64,000 nt of DNA, from NCBI GenBank assembly GCA_025355665.1, contig JANXZF010000138.1:1-64000 (forward strand), written 5' to 3'. The position numbers were made by a program, and so were the translations under genes. Origin of the DNA: Actinomycetes bacterium (GTDB taxonomy: Bacteria > Actinomycetota > Actinomycetes > Nanopelagicales > Nanopelagicaceae). This document shows, one piece after another, positions 53,543 through 61,396 of this stretch (positions are counted from its first letter, which is position 1; the number at the start of each line of letters is the position of its first letter). Below the pieces are notes generated by a model that did not search any database, had not been told where the DNA came from, and saw nothing but the letters and a program-made list of their open reading frames with translations.

Positions 53543-54730
53543 CTATTCATCTCCGTTCCAGTTTGGGTTTTCCCAGATGACGCTGCCACCCATTCCAAGT
53601 CCGATGCACATTGTGGTGAGACCAAAACGAACTTCAGGATGTTCTTCGAAACCTCTTGCAAGATTGAGCATCAGACGAACGCCAGATGATGCCAGTGGGT
53701 GTCCGACCGCAATTGCACCGCCGTAAAGATTTACCCGAGGGTCGTCATCTGCAATTCCAAAGTGATCAAGGAATGAAAGCACTTGAATTGCAAAGGCCTC
53801 ATTGATTTCGAAAAGTCCAATGTCGGAAATATCTAATCCCGCTTTCTTGAGTGCTTTGTGCGTTGAAGGCACAGGTCCATATCCCATGATTTCTGGTTCG
53901 ACCCCGGCGAAGGCAAAGGTGACAAGGCGTGCCTTAATGGGCATGCCGAGCTCGAGTGCACGATCTTCGCTAGCCAAGAGTGCAGCAGTTGCACCGTCGT
54001 TGAGACCGGCCGAATTTCCGGCGCTCACTCGACCTGCAGCTCTAAACGGTGTCTTCAACGCGGAGAGGGCTTCAAGAGTTGTAGTCGGTCGTGGTGGTTC
54101 GTCGGCGGTTGCGATGCCCCAGCCAAATTCAGAACTCCGAGTGGCAACAGGAATTAGATCGCGCTGAATTCCTCCGTTTTCGTAAGCCCTTGCCGTTTTC
54201 AATTGTGAATTAAGCGCATATTTGTCGGCCCGTTCGCGAGTCAGATGGGGAAAGCGATCATGAAGTCTTTCGGCAGTGTTTCCCATTGCAAGCGCATCGG
54301 TTTCAACAATCTTCTCGGCAAGGTAGCGAGGATTGGGATCAAATAAATGACCGATCGGATGGTTACCCATGTGCTCGACTCCGCCTGCAATAGCCAAGTC
54401 GTAAGCTCCCATGGCAATGGCCCCTGAAATCGTTGTCACGGCTGTCATGGCTCCTGCGCACCAACGGTCGATCGAATATCCCGGAACCGTATTGGGAAGT
54501 CCGGCCAACAAGGCCACGCTTCGCCCAATATTCATGCCCTGATCCCCAGTTTGCGTCGCCGCAGCAATGGCCACGTCATCAATTTCGCTCAGGTTGAGCA
54601 GGGGATTTCTCTCGATCAGGCCCCTGAGGACTCTGACCATGATGTCATCGGCCCGCGTTTCGGCATAGAGGCTTCCAGCTTTTCCAAACGGCGATCTGAC
54701 GGCATCGACTAGGACAACTGAGCGCGACAT
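53543..54730 (-). CDS. fadA: Acetyl-CoA C-acyltransferase (thiolase)
   Basis: This 395-residue thiolase has the acylated Cys in DRWCAGAMTAVT near residue 90, NEAFAIQVLSF with the His region, GGAIAVGHPLASSGVR and the second Cys in CIGLGMGGSV. ATG 54730 (MSRSVVLVDAVRSPFGKA) has gaagga upstream; the frame extends to 54802 but those residues look non-coding. It completes beta-oxidation with fadB, with which it forms one operon. Confidence 0.95.
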   Translation of the reverse strand: MSRSVVLVDAVRSPFGKAGSLYAETRADDIMVRVLRGLIERNPLLNLSEIDDVAIAAATQTGDQGMNIGRSVALLAGLPNTVPGYSIDRWCAGAMTAVTTISGAIAMGAYDLAIAGGVEHMGNHPIGHLFDPNPRYLAEKIVETDALAMGNTAERLHDRFPHLTRERADKYALNSQLKTARAYENGGIQRDLIPVATRSSEFGWGIATADEPPRPTTTLEALSALKTPFRAAGRVSAGNSAGLNDGATAALLASEDRALELGMPIKARLVTFAFAGVEPEIMGYGPVPSTHKALKKAGLDISDIGLFEINEAFAIQVLSFLDHFGIADDDPRVNLYGGAIAVGHPLASSGVRLMLNLARGFEEHPEVRFGLTTMCIGLGMGGSVIWENPNWNGDE

Positions 54731-54803
54731 AGATAATTCCTTCTTCTGGAATGCACTTGAGTGTAGAAGGTTACCCGTCAGTAGGAGAATGCGATACAGC
54801 AAC

Positions 54804-55622
54804 TCAAGCGGGTTTGGTCACTCGCGTCATCGAACTTGATAGGTAGCGTGACAAGACAGCAGTGAGATAGATCGCCCACGCGCCAACTTGGAGCCAGCTC
54901 ATGGTTGTGGCAAAGCCGATTGAACCGCTCAGGACGCTAGCAATGAAGGAATCGGGGGCCATCCAGGAATCGATGTTCCATGCCCGACTCGTCGCACCTG
55001 GTAACCAGCCGGCACTTTGCAAATCACCCAAGCCGTTCGCAAGAACGCCGGCGGCAACGATGATCAGAGCAACTCCAGTGATCTTAAAGAACTTGGCAAG
55101 ATTGAATGAGATCGCACGACGATAGATAAGGAATCCAAGGCCAACAGCTGATGCAAGCCCTAAGACCAGGCCGATGGACGGGGCAAGGGAAGTCTTGACC
55201 GTGCTGAAATTTGTGTAGATAAACAAGGCTGTTTCTAATCCTTCGCGGGCGACCGCAACGAAAGCGGTGACGCCCATCGCCAGAGAGCCTACGTGCACGG
55301 CGTGGTCTACTTTGTTTTCCAGTTCGTGGCGCATGTTCTGCGCGGTGCGTTTCATCCAAAAGACCATCCATGTCACCAAGGCGACGGCGGCAACGGCCAA
55401 ACTGCCAGCGAATATTTCCTCTCCGTGCGCTCCGAGTTGGTGGGAGGTAAAACTTAAGATCGCGCCCAGGCCAAGGCTCAGCAGGAGGGCGAGGGTGACG
55501 CCAATCCATAATGGTCGGCGAAGGTGATTCCTATTCGTCTTGATCAGATAGGCCATCAATATTCCGACGATGAGCGCGGCTTCCAGGCCCTCGCGCAGGG
55601 CGATTATGAAGGTGCTCAACAC
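54804..55622 (-). CDS. efeU: FTR1-family iron permease
   Basis: This 272-residue, seven-helix permease has the two REGLE iron-binding motifs: REGLEAAL near residue 10 and REGLETAL near 130. It imports iron, often with EfeO/EfeB, which are not adjacent here. The GTG start has TAGATT 6 bases upstream. It lies upstream of fadA on the same strand with a 73-base gap, so they are probably separate units. Confidence 0.93.
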   Translation of the reverse strand: MLSTFIIALREGLEAALIVGILMAYLIKTNRNHLRRPLWIGVTLALLLSLGLGAILSFTSHQLGAHGEEIFAGSLAVAAVALVTWMVFWMKRTAQNMRHELENKVDHAVHVGSLAMGVTAFVAVAREGLETALFIYTNFSTVKTSLAPSIGLVLGLASAVGLGFLIYRRAISFNLAKFFKITGVALIIVAAGVLANGLGDLQSAGWLPGATSRAWNIDSWMAPDSFIASVLSGSIGFATTMSWLQVGAWAIYLTAVLSRYLSSSMTRVTKPA

Positions 55623-55628
55623 GCGCTC

Positions 55629-55634
55629 AATCTA
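55629..55634 (-). promoter_or_regulatory. Leaderless -10 element of the FTR1 gene
   Basis: Minus-strand TAGATT, 6 bases before GTG 55622. A small CGCAAC/GTTGCG inverted repeat (55653-55670) lies just upstream. Confidence 0.55.
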
Positions 55635-55694
55635 GAACCTAGGGGTTAATTTCGCAACTCTAGTGTTGCGTAATTGGTCACATGAGTTAGAGCT

Positions 55695-56141
55695 TCACTC
55701 AAGTTGAATTCGGTACTGAACCTTTCCCGAGACCTCGGTGTAGGTGTCATAAAGTCTTCGTGCGACTTCATTTGTCGCGTCCGTATTCCAGTAGATCCGA
55801 CTTGACCCTTCGTTTCTTGCAATTTCAAAAACCGCATCGATCAATTCTCTGCCTAGTCCTTTACCGCGCGTCGTGGGGGAGACATACAAATCTTCTAGAT
55901 AGCAATAATTCTTCCGCGCCCACGTTGAATTCTGGAATGAATAGTGAGCGATTCCCAAAACTTCGCCGGCGGACCCAGCGACGAATCCATAGGAATTGAA
56001 ATTTGGGTCTAGAAGTCGTTCCCATGCCAATTGAATTAGTTCCTCGCTCAGTTCGATCTTGTAAAAATCTAGGTAGCCATGGAAGAGAATTTCCCAACTC
56101 GCTTTGTCCCTGGGTTCAACCGGGCGTATTTGGAATGTCAT
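55695..56141 (-). CDS. GNAT-family N-acetyltransferase
   Basis: This 148-residue GNAT protein has the acetyl-CoA-binding segment LEDLYVSPTTRGKGLGREL (near residues 82-100) and the following IYWNTDATNEVARRLYDTY. The substrate is unknown. TACCCT lies 6 bases before its ATG. It is divergent from the WG-repeat lipoprotein gene, with a palindrome between. Confidence 0.9.
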   Translation of the reverse strand: MTFQIRPVEPRDKASWEILFHGYLDFYKIELSEELIQLAWERLLDPNFNSYGFVAGSAGEVLGIAHYSFQNSTWARKNYCYLEDLYVSPTTRGKGLGRELIDAVFEIARNEGSSRIYWNTDATNEVARRLYDTYTEVSGKVQYRIQLE

Positions 56142-56147
56142 CCAGTG

Positions 56148-56153
56148 AGGGTA
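56148..56153 (-). promoter_or_regulatory. Leaderless -10 element of the GNAT gene
   Basis: Minus-strand TACCCT, 6 bases before ATG 56141. Confidence 0.6.
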
Positions 56154-56187
56154 TCAATTCATGGCCTGGTGGGCGCCGCATTAATAG

Positions 56188-56201
56188 ATTGACCAGTCAA
56201 T
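56188..56201. promoter_or_regulatory. Inverted repeat between GNAT and WG-repeat genes
   Basis: ATTGACCAGTCAAT has perfect 6-base arms around CA. It lies between two divergent leaderless promoters and has the look of a TetR-type operator. It is centred about 35-50 bases upstream of both -10 elements. Confidence 0.45.
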
Positions 56202-56258
56202 AATTTCGCGGCGTGATGAATGGAACGAGAAAGTAGGTCCCGAATCCAGCCATTCCCA

Positions 56259-56264
56259 TAAGAT
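56259..56264 (+). promoter_or_regulatory. Leaderless -10 element of the WG-repeat gene
   Basis: TAAGAT, 6 bases before ATG 56271. Confidence 0.6.
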
Positions 56265-56270
56265 CGCCAG

Positions 56271-57329
56271 ATGAAGAGAATTCGTCGGTTCCTTTGTTGG
56301 ATTCCGATGTTGGCTATTTTGCTTTCCTCATGCAGCATTCTGCCTTCTTCGAACTCCAAGGCTTTTCACCCGACGGGGAAATATGCGATTAGTCCGCAAT
56401 TTAATTTCGCCGGCGATTTTGTGAACGGCCTCGCATTAGTGGATACCAAGACAGGTTGGGGCTTCATTAATAAGTCAGGCAAATTTGTGATAAATCCCAA
56501 CTTCAATGTGGGCGGTGTTTTTTCTGATGGACTTGCCCTTGCGGGAGATAGTCGCACCACCCTTTGGGGCTACATCAACACCTTAGGCAGATACGTGATT
56601 AGTCCACAATTTAGGACAGCTGGGAATTTCTCTGAAGGGCTAGCGGTCGCAGGAAATGACAACCTTTTCGGCTTCATTGATAAATCTGGAAAGTATGTCA
56701 TTCCACGTCTATTCGATGGTGCGGATAATTTTTCTGGTGGATTTGCGGCTGTAAAAGTCGGACAGAAATACGGTTTTATCGACAAGCACGGAAAATACCT
56801 AGTTATGCCAAAGTTCAACGGAGCGGGAAGATTTCATGATGGGCTAGCGGCCATCGAAGTTGGATCGAAGTGGGGATTCATTGATGCAGCGGGGAAGTAC
56901 GCCATCGAACCTCAATTCAAGCACGTAAAGGGCGCTGGACCCTGCTGCGAGTTCGCCGAAGGTTTTGCTGACGGTTTGGCAGCGGTTTCGAATGACGGAG
57001 CCAACTGGGGTTATGTAGAGAAGACTGGAAAGTTTGTCATCAAACCCCAAGTTCGTTTTGGAGAAGATTTTGTCGATGGGCTTTCGGTAGTTAATAATGG
57101 AGCGAGCGCGTCCTTCATCAACAAGCAAGGAAAGCAAGTAATCCGAACTCACTACATGTATGCAAGATCCTTTGCTAATGGCTTCGCCCCCGTGGGAAAT
57201 GGAGCAAAATGGGGATACATCGACCGAAACGGAAAGACGGTAGTCGCTCCAAAGTTCGACCAGGCCGAGAGCTTTGTTGAGGGTTTAGCGGCCGTCGCCG
57301 TCGGAACAAAGTGGGGTTACATTGCTTAA
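56271..57329 (+). CDS. WG-repeat lipoprotein
   Basis: This 352-residue exported protein has a basic start, a hydrophobic core and a lipobox LSSC (Cys about residue 22). It then consists almost wholly of about eight WG/KWG beta repeats of 43-50 residues, each with a xxGxxxxxGLAxV segment, a WGFI/WGYI strand and a KxxxxPxF end. It is probably a surface beta-structure binding a ligand or protein; function is unknown. It is the one clear lipobox protein in the window, in contrast to the binding proteins. Confidence 0.88.
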   Translation: MKRIRRFLCWIPMLAILLSSCSILPSSNSKAFHPTGKYAISPQFNFAGDFVNGLALVDTKTGWGFINKSGKFVINPNFNVGGVFSDGLALAGDSRTTLWGYINTLGRYVISPQFRTAGNFSEGLAVAGNDNLFGFIDKSGKYVIPRLFDGADNFSGGFAAVKVGQKYGFIDKHGKYLVMPKFNGAGRFHDGLAAIEVGSKWGFIDAAGKYAIEPQFKHVKGAGPCCEFAEGFADGLAAVSNDGANWGYVEKTGKFVIKPQVRFGEDFVDGLSVVNNGASASFINKQGKQVIRTHYMYARSFANGFAPVGNGAKWGYIDRNGKTVVAPKFDQAESFVEGLAAVAVGTKWGYIA

Positions 57330-57375
57330 CTTGAGCCTGTTGAGGTCTCACTGGTACCTCTGCTGAAAATTCGAA

Positions 57376-57813
57376 CTAGCTCTGGGAAGCCGCTTCAATC
57401 GCACTCGCTATCTGGCGTTCACCAGAATCTCCCCAACCGAGCAATGTATTTGCCTGAGTCGGAGGAATCCAAAGTCTTACGTATGTCCTTCCGGTGATTG
57501 GATCGGCCTTGCTCGGAAAGATTTCATCTAACTGGCAAACCAATCTCACCTGAGCGAACTCCTCGATTCCTGTGACGAGTTGATATCCGAGAAAGTTAAT
57601 GGTCTTGATCGATACTTGGACTTCTTCTTTAATTTCCCGAATAAGAGTCTGGACTGTGCTCTCACCGTATTCCGGTCTTCCGCCTGGGAGATTGAATATT
57701 CCATCATCGTCCAAAATGAGAATTCGTCCGCCATGATCAAAGATGAATCCATAGACTTGTCTGATCTCCAAACCTTCAGGAACGTCAGACTCGAACCATT
57801 TGTAGTTAGTCAC
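57376..57813 (-). CDS. NUDIX hydrolase
   Basis: This 145-residue NUDIX protein has the box Gx5Ex7REUxEExGU in GRPEYGESTVQTLIREIKEE near residues 52-75, with Gln in place of the late Gly (KEEVQV). The substrate is unknown. GTG 57813 overlaps the RNase D stop by 8 bases and has gaggaag 5-6 bases upstream, so it is coupled to rnd; ATG 57855 is too far inside that gene. Confidence 0.85.
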   Translation of the reverse strand: MTNYKWFESDVPEGLEIRQVYGFIFDHGGRILILDDDGIFNLPGGRPEYGESTVQTLIREIKEEVQVSIKTINFLGYQLVTGIEEFAQVRLVCQLDEIFPSKADPITGRTYVRLWIPPTQANTLLGWGDSGERQIASAIEAASQS

Positions 57814-59113
57814 GTTCAACTTCCTCGGTGGCGATAACGATTGGTTTGCGTTCAAGCAAAGCTGCGGCGATCAAGGGTCCAACAATCCCAGCCTGCCAGT
57901 GCCTTGCTCCTTGTTCAATCAGACTGGATATAACTCCATCTATATCCAATTTCATCGTGGCACCCTCCGGTGAATTCCAGCAAAGTCGGCGCACTAGATC
58001 TGGTGAGATGAGATTTTCTGGCGGGATGGATAGTTCTTCGGCTTTGGCCTCGATAGTGGCACGCGCGTGGGAGAGGGGGGCAAATTTTGCCGGGAATTTG
58101 TCGCGCCAGATCTTGACGGGTGGCATTGAATCGGATTCAGCGCGTAATTGGGGCCAGTGGCTTTCGGGAACAGCAATTCCTGTTCGGATTGCCCCAAGCC
58201 ATTGAGCGGTGTGTTCAAACCAACGAGATCGGGCGCCAATCGGGCGCAGCGCCTTCTCCATATCCGCACGGGTCTTTGGGACATGTATCGCCAATTCCAA
58301 GAGTGCGGCATCGGAGAGGAACTTTCCTGGAGCGAGATCTGCTTCTCGTGCCAATGTGTCGCGTTCGTGCCACAAGGTTTTGATGATGGCCAGTTGATCG
58401 CGTCGCCTTATTTTGTGGATACCAGACGCCCTTCGCCACGGTTCCTTTCGTGGAGCGGAGGGTGGGGATTGGAGGATGGCAGCGAATTCTTCCATTGCCC
58501 AACCCAATTTTCCTTGTGCTTCAAGTAGTTCGCTTATCTTTGAACGAAGTTCGACAAGCAGTTCAACATCGAGTGCGGCGTATGTCAACCACTCATCCGG
58601 TAGAGGGCGGGATGACCAATCGACCGCGCTGTGTTCCTTGGCGAGGGAAATTCCGAGAAGACTTTCCACGAGAGCGCCTAATCCAACGCGAGGCAGGCCG
58701 GCGATACGTCCGCCCAATTCTGTGTCGAACAAGGTGGAGGGGTTGAGACCAACTTCGCGGAGACAGGGAAGATCTTGAGTACTTGCATGCAAAATTACTT
58801 CATCGGTGCGAAGTAGGTCATTGAGTTCTCGGAACAAAGGATGAACTTCGAATGGATTTTGTTGGTGAAAGGGGATCGGGTCGATGAGGTGCAAACCACC
58901 GCCAGTGCGTTTGATTTGAATCAGATATGCCCGTGGGCTGTATTTGTATCCCGATGCGCGCTCGGCGTCGATTGCGAACGCACCGGTGCCTGCCTCCAGC
59001 ATCTCGATTGCATTGCTGAGTTCCTCTTCCGTTGTTATTAGCGGCGGTGTTCCTCCGACAGGTTGAAGGAGCGGCGTTGGGGCATTGCCCTCTTCAAGGA
59101 TCGGCTCACTCAT
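57806..59113 (-). CDS. rnd: Ribonuclease D (DEDD exonuclease with HRDC domain)
   Basis: This 435-residue protein has a 3'-to-5' DEDDy exonuclease domain: motif I FAIDAERAS near residue 50, motif II LHASTQDLPCLRE and motif III YAALDVELLVELR. An HRDC domain lies near 225-300 and an extended C-terminus follows. It processes tRNA or structured RNA 3' ends. It lies 3 bases after DUF3000 on the same strand, the same order as in mycobacteria. Confidence 0.93.
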   Translation of the reverse strand: MSEPILEEGNAPTPLLQPVGGTPPLITTEEELSNAIEMLEAGTGAFAIDAERASGYKYSPRAYLIQIKRTGGGLHLIDPIPFHQQNPFEVHPLFRELNDLLRTDEVILHASTQDLPCLREVGLNPSTLFDTELGGRIAGLPRVGLGALVESLLGISLAKEHSAVDWSSRPLPDEWLTYAALDVELLVELRSKISELLEAQGKLGWAMEEFAAILQSPPSAPRKEPWRRASGIHKIRRRDQLAIIKTLWHERDTLAREADLAPGKFLSDAALLELAIHVPKTRADMEKALRPIGARSRWFEHTAQWLGAIRTGIAVPESHWPQLRAESDSMPPVKIWRDKFPAKFAPLSHARATIEAKAEELSIPPENLISPDLVRRLCWNSPEGATMKLDIDGVISSLIEQGARHWQAGIVGPLIAAALLERKPIVIATEEVERD

Positions 59114-59116
59114 TGA

Positions 59117-59713
59117 TTAGTGTCGGTCACGATTATTTGAATTGACCTTGGGATTGATCGCAGAGACACCGTCGGGAATTGGCGCAAGACCCGACAATTC
59201 GGCAAGGAGTGTGCACCAACCTTCGATATGCGACCGGATATCTTCTGGAGTCTTTATCATCGGAGTCCACGATGCGCGAATTTCAATTTCTGCCTCATCA
59301 CTTTTCGGAGAAAGCTTCCCGAATGAGGCGCTTGCGACTCTCGTGACAGTTCCGCTTGCCGCGACAAATTTGCATCCAGCAAGACTTAGAGATTCAAGGA
59401 GCCAATTCCAGCCAACTTCAGGAAGAAGCGGATCTTCTTGCATGACGACGTCGACATCAGCGCGGACGTAAGTCACGCAGCGGAATTCGCCTTCCCATGT
59501 GTCCTGTCCTCCGGGTTCATGAAGAAGCACGAACCGCCCAGATGCGATTTCATCTTCGTCATCACCAAGAAGCCCGTTGCTTACATCTGCCGAAAATGCA
59601 TAAGCAAACGCTGCTAATTTTTGGGGAGCAGGGACTTCCTCGAGGAGAATTTCGGCACGCGGATGATAAGTACGCAAGACGTCAGAAACTTTTGCGAAAC
59701 CCTTTGCGTCCAC
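59117..59713 (-). CDS. DUF3000 protein
   Basis: This protein of about 198 residues belongs to the actinobacterial DUF3000 family, recognised by ILLEEVPAPQKLAAFAYAF and SGRFVLLHEPGGQDTWEGEF, and is usually next to rnd. Function is unknown. GTG 59713 is chosen because TACATT lies 6 bases upstream; the open frame to ATG 59782 would run across the opposite promoter. Confidence 0.87.
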   Translation of the reverse strand: MDAKGFAKVSDVLRTYHPRAEILLEEVPAPQKLAAFAYAFSADVSNGLLGDDEDEIASGRFVLLHEPGGQDTWEGEFRCVTYVRADVDVVMQEDPLLPEVGWNWLLESLSLAGCKFVAASGTVTRVASASFGKLSPKSDEAEIEIRASWTPMIKTPEDIRSHIEGWCTLLAELSGLAPIPDGVSAINPKVNSNNRDRH

Positions 59714-59719
59714 TACCTC

Positions 59720-59725
59720 AATGTA
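59720..59725 (-). promoter_or_regulatory. Leaderless -10 element of the DUF3000-rnd-NUDIX operon
   Basis: Minus-strand TACATT, 6 bases before GTG 59713. Confidence 0.55.
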
Positions 59726-59761
59726 TGGATATTCCTTTGTTAAAGGTGGGAGGCAGGGCGG

Positions 59762-59767
59762 TAACCT
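59762..59767 (+). promoter_or_regulatory. Leaderless -10 element of the EamA transporter
   Basis: TAACCT, 7 bases before GTG 59775. This argues against the upstream ATG 59721. Confidence 0.55.
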
Positions 59768-59774
59768 ACTGCAC

Positions 59775-60611
59775 GTGGCCATCTTCCTAGCTCTTTTCTC
59801 ATCGTTGTTATGGGGGAGTTCGGATTTTGAAGGCGGTCGGTTGGCAAAGCGATTGCCCGCAATTGCAGTTACTGGAGTCTCTCAAGCGTTCGGATTGATC
59901 TTTGGACTGGTGCTCGTTGTGTCCACGGGGCAGTGGAAGGCACCGGCTTTTGGGCACCATGGATATTTCTTCCCTGCTCTAGTCGCAGGAGTGACTGGAT
60001 ACATCGGACTTGCGTTGCTTTATGCAGGACTGGCCAGCGGTCGTATGGGCGTTGTCTCGCCGATCAGTTCTCTTTGCGCAATCATTCCGATAACGGTTGC
60101 ACTCATAACTGGCGAACACGTTCCGTATCTCAAGGGAATAGGCATCGCCATTGCCCTCACCGGAGCATTCTGTGCAAGCGGGCCAGAGGTATCTCAGGGT
60201 TTGCCACTTCGGCCGGTACTTCTCGCATTTGGTGCAGCGGTTGGTTTTGGCACCGCGCTTACATTCATGGCAAAAGGCTCCGTCTCCAGCGCATTGATGA
60301 CGATGGTGATGATGAGAATCACAACGCTCGTTATCTCATGTTCTATCGCTTTGAAATATCGAGGAGTTGGGGGAATTCAAAAATCAGATCTCCCGAAATT
60401 GGTGTACGTCGGTATGGCAGATTTTTCTGCCAACGTTCTTCTAGGAATTGCATCGACGCACGGCCTAGTTTCGGTCGTGATGGTGTTGGGCTCGCTCTTC
60501 CCGATCATGACTGCCGTACTTGCTTTCAAGATATTGCACGAACGCCTTCATCGAATCCAGTATGTCGGGATAGTTCTGGCCGTACTTGGAGTGGCAGTTA
60601 TCTCGGCTTGA
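59775..60611 (+). CDS. EamA/DMT-family transporter
   Basis: This 278-residue, roughly ten-helix drug/metabolite transporter consists of two EamA halves; the second ends ILHERLHRIQYVGIVLAVLG, a family hallmark. The substrate is unknown. The start GTG 59775 is preferred from the TAACCT hexamer and because helix 1 (VAIFLALFSSLLWGSSDF) then begins at residue 1. It overlaps the convergent reductase by 14 bases. Confidence 0.88.
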   Translation: MAIFLALFSSLLWGSSDFEGGRLAKRLPAIAVTGVSQAFGLIFGLVLVVSTGQWKAPAFGHHGYFFPALVAGVTGYIGLALLYAGLASGRMGVVSPISSLCAIIPITVALITGEHVPYLKGIGIAIALTGAFCASGPEVSQGLPLRPVLLAFGAAVGFGTALTFMAKGSVSSALMTMVMMRITTLVISCSIALKYRGVGGIQKSDLPKLVYVGMADFSANVLLGIASTHGLVSVVMVLGSLFPIMTAVLAFKILHERLHRIQYVGIVLAVLGVAVISA

Positions 60612-61107
60612 TCATCGGCCTTGTGCACGTGTAAAAAATCGTTTCAACGACCAATTCTTCCTCGACTTTCTCGAAGAACTTGAGCAACTGCTCGCGGTTA
60701 ATCTTGTTCTCGCCGCCCGTCTTAGGTGAGATGCTGAGTTCCAGTTGCGAAATCGCACCAGCCGCGAGAAGTTCGGAGATCATGGAGATCCCGCCTTCGA
60801 TGGAAACGGTAGGACCGAATTCTTTTTTCACCCGCTCAATCGCCTCGGTCGCTGGCATCATCCACCAGTGCGCTTTTGGATTGACGTCTAGAAGGCCCGG
60901 ACGCGAGTGCGAGATGATTACGAGAGGAACCGGGGTTGTTTTGTAGCCATCTGCCTTTGCCGTCCTTCCTCCGACGATAATCACGTCGCAAAGCCTTCGT
61001 CTGGCTAAGAAGCGCTCACGGTCAATGGGGGTGGAGATGGCCGCCGAATTACCTCGCAAGCTGCTTGAACCGTCGGCGCCGAGCACGAGGGACGCGATCA
61101 CAGCCAT
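60598..61107 (-). CDS. RibD C-terminal-domain reductase-like protein
   Basis: This 169-residue protein is a stand-alone dihydrofolate-reductase-like RibD_C domain. It has IASLVLGADGSSS, the NADP-binding CDVIIVGGRTAKADGY and SIEGGISMISELLAAGAI. In riboflavin synthesis RibD_C reduces the ribosyl side chain; stand-alone versions may act on other pteridine-like substrates. TAGAGT precedes its ATG by 6 bases. Confidence 0.87.
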   Translation of the reverse strand: MAVIASLVLGADGSSSLRGNSAAISTPIDRERFLARRRLCDVIIVGGRTAKADGYKTTPVPLVIISHSRPGLLDVNPKAHWWMMPATEAIERVKKEFGPTVSIEGGISMISELLAAGAISQLELSISPKTGGENKINREQLLKFFEKVEEELVVETIFYTCTRPMIKPR

Positions 61108-61113
61108 GCTGGA

Positions 61114-61119
61114 ACTCTA
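61114..61119 (-). promoter_or_regulatory. Leaderless -10 element of the RibD_C gene
   Basis: Minus-strand TAGAGT, 6 bases before ATG 61107. Confidence 0.55.
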
Positions 61120-61145
61120 ACCCGTGAGATGTCAGTGGCCATGGC

Positions 61146-61151
61146 TACCGT
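61146..61151 (+). promoter_or_regulatory. Leaderless -10 element of the small CxxC gene
   Basis: TACCGT, 6 bases before ATG 61158. Confidence 0.55.
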
Positions 61152-61157
61152 TCGTCC

Positions 61158-61334
61158 ATGATCATCGATTGCGACACCTGCGTTGTGCGAGAGATTGCCT
61201 GCAAGGACTGCGTTGTGACATTTCTCCTCGCCCCGATTGAAGACGTGAGCGACAAGACGGCAGATGCCATCGAATTGCTCTCCTCGCGCGGGATTGTGCC
61301 CCCAATGCGCTTTCAGAGGGCTATTCAAGGCTAA
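61158..61334 (+). CDS. Small CxxC protein, conserved in Actinobacteria
   Basis: This 58-residue protein starts MIIDCDTCVVREIACKDCVV, with four cysteines in two CxxC pairs that may bind a metal. The rest is ADAIELLSSRGIVPPMRF and a short tail. I recognise this type of short protein from other Actinobacteria but know no function. It is too short for many gene callers. It has its own -10-like TACCGT, 6 bases before the ATG, and it precedes the NlpC/P60 gene. Confidence 0.82.
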   Translation: MIIDCDTCVVREIACKDCVVTFLLAPIEDVSDKTADAIELLSSRGIVPPMRFQRAIQG

Positions 61335-61384
61335 ATCCAAGGTTTGACACCCTAAATTGGGTTGAGTCGAAAGCCAAGCCCCGT

Positions 61385-61390
61385 TAGCCT
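61385..61390 (+). promoter_or_regulatory. Leaderless -10 element of the NlpC/P60 gene
   Basis: TAGCCT, 6 bases before ATG 61397. Confidence 0.6.
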
Positions 61391-61396
61391 GACCAG

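Noticed and set aside
59721-59774. ATG 59721 as start of the EamA transporter
   Set aside because: The added residues are polar, precede helix 1, and overlap the DUF3000 start. GTG 59775 with TAACCT 7 bases upstream fits better.
61098-61340. An 80-residue frame on the minus strand
   Set aside because: It covers the small CxxC gene and its promoter, and its sequence resembles no family; the plus-strand frame is the conserved one.
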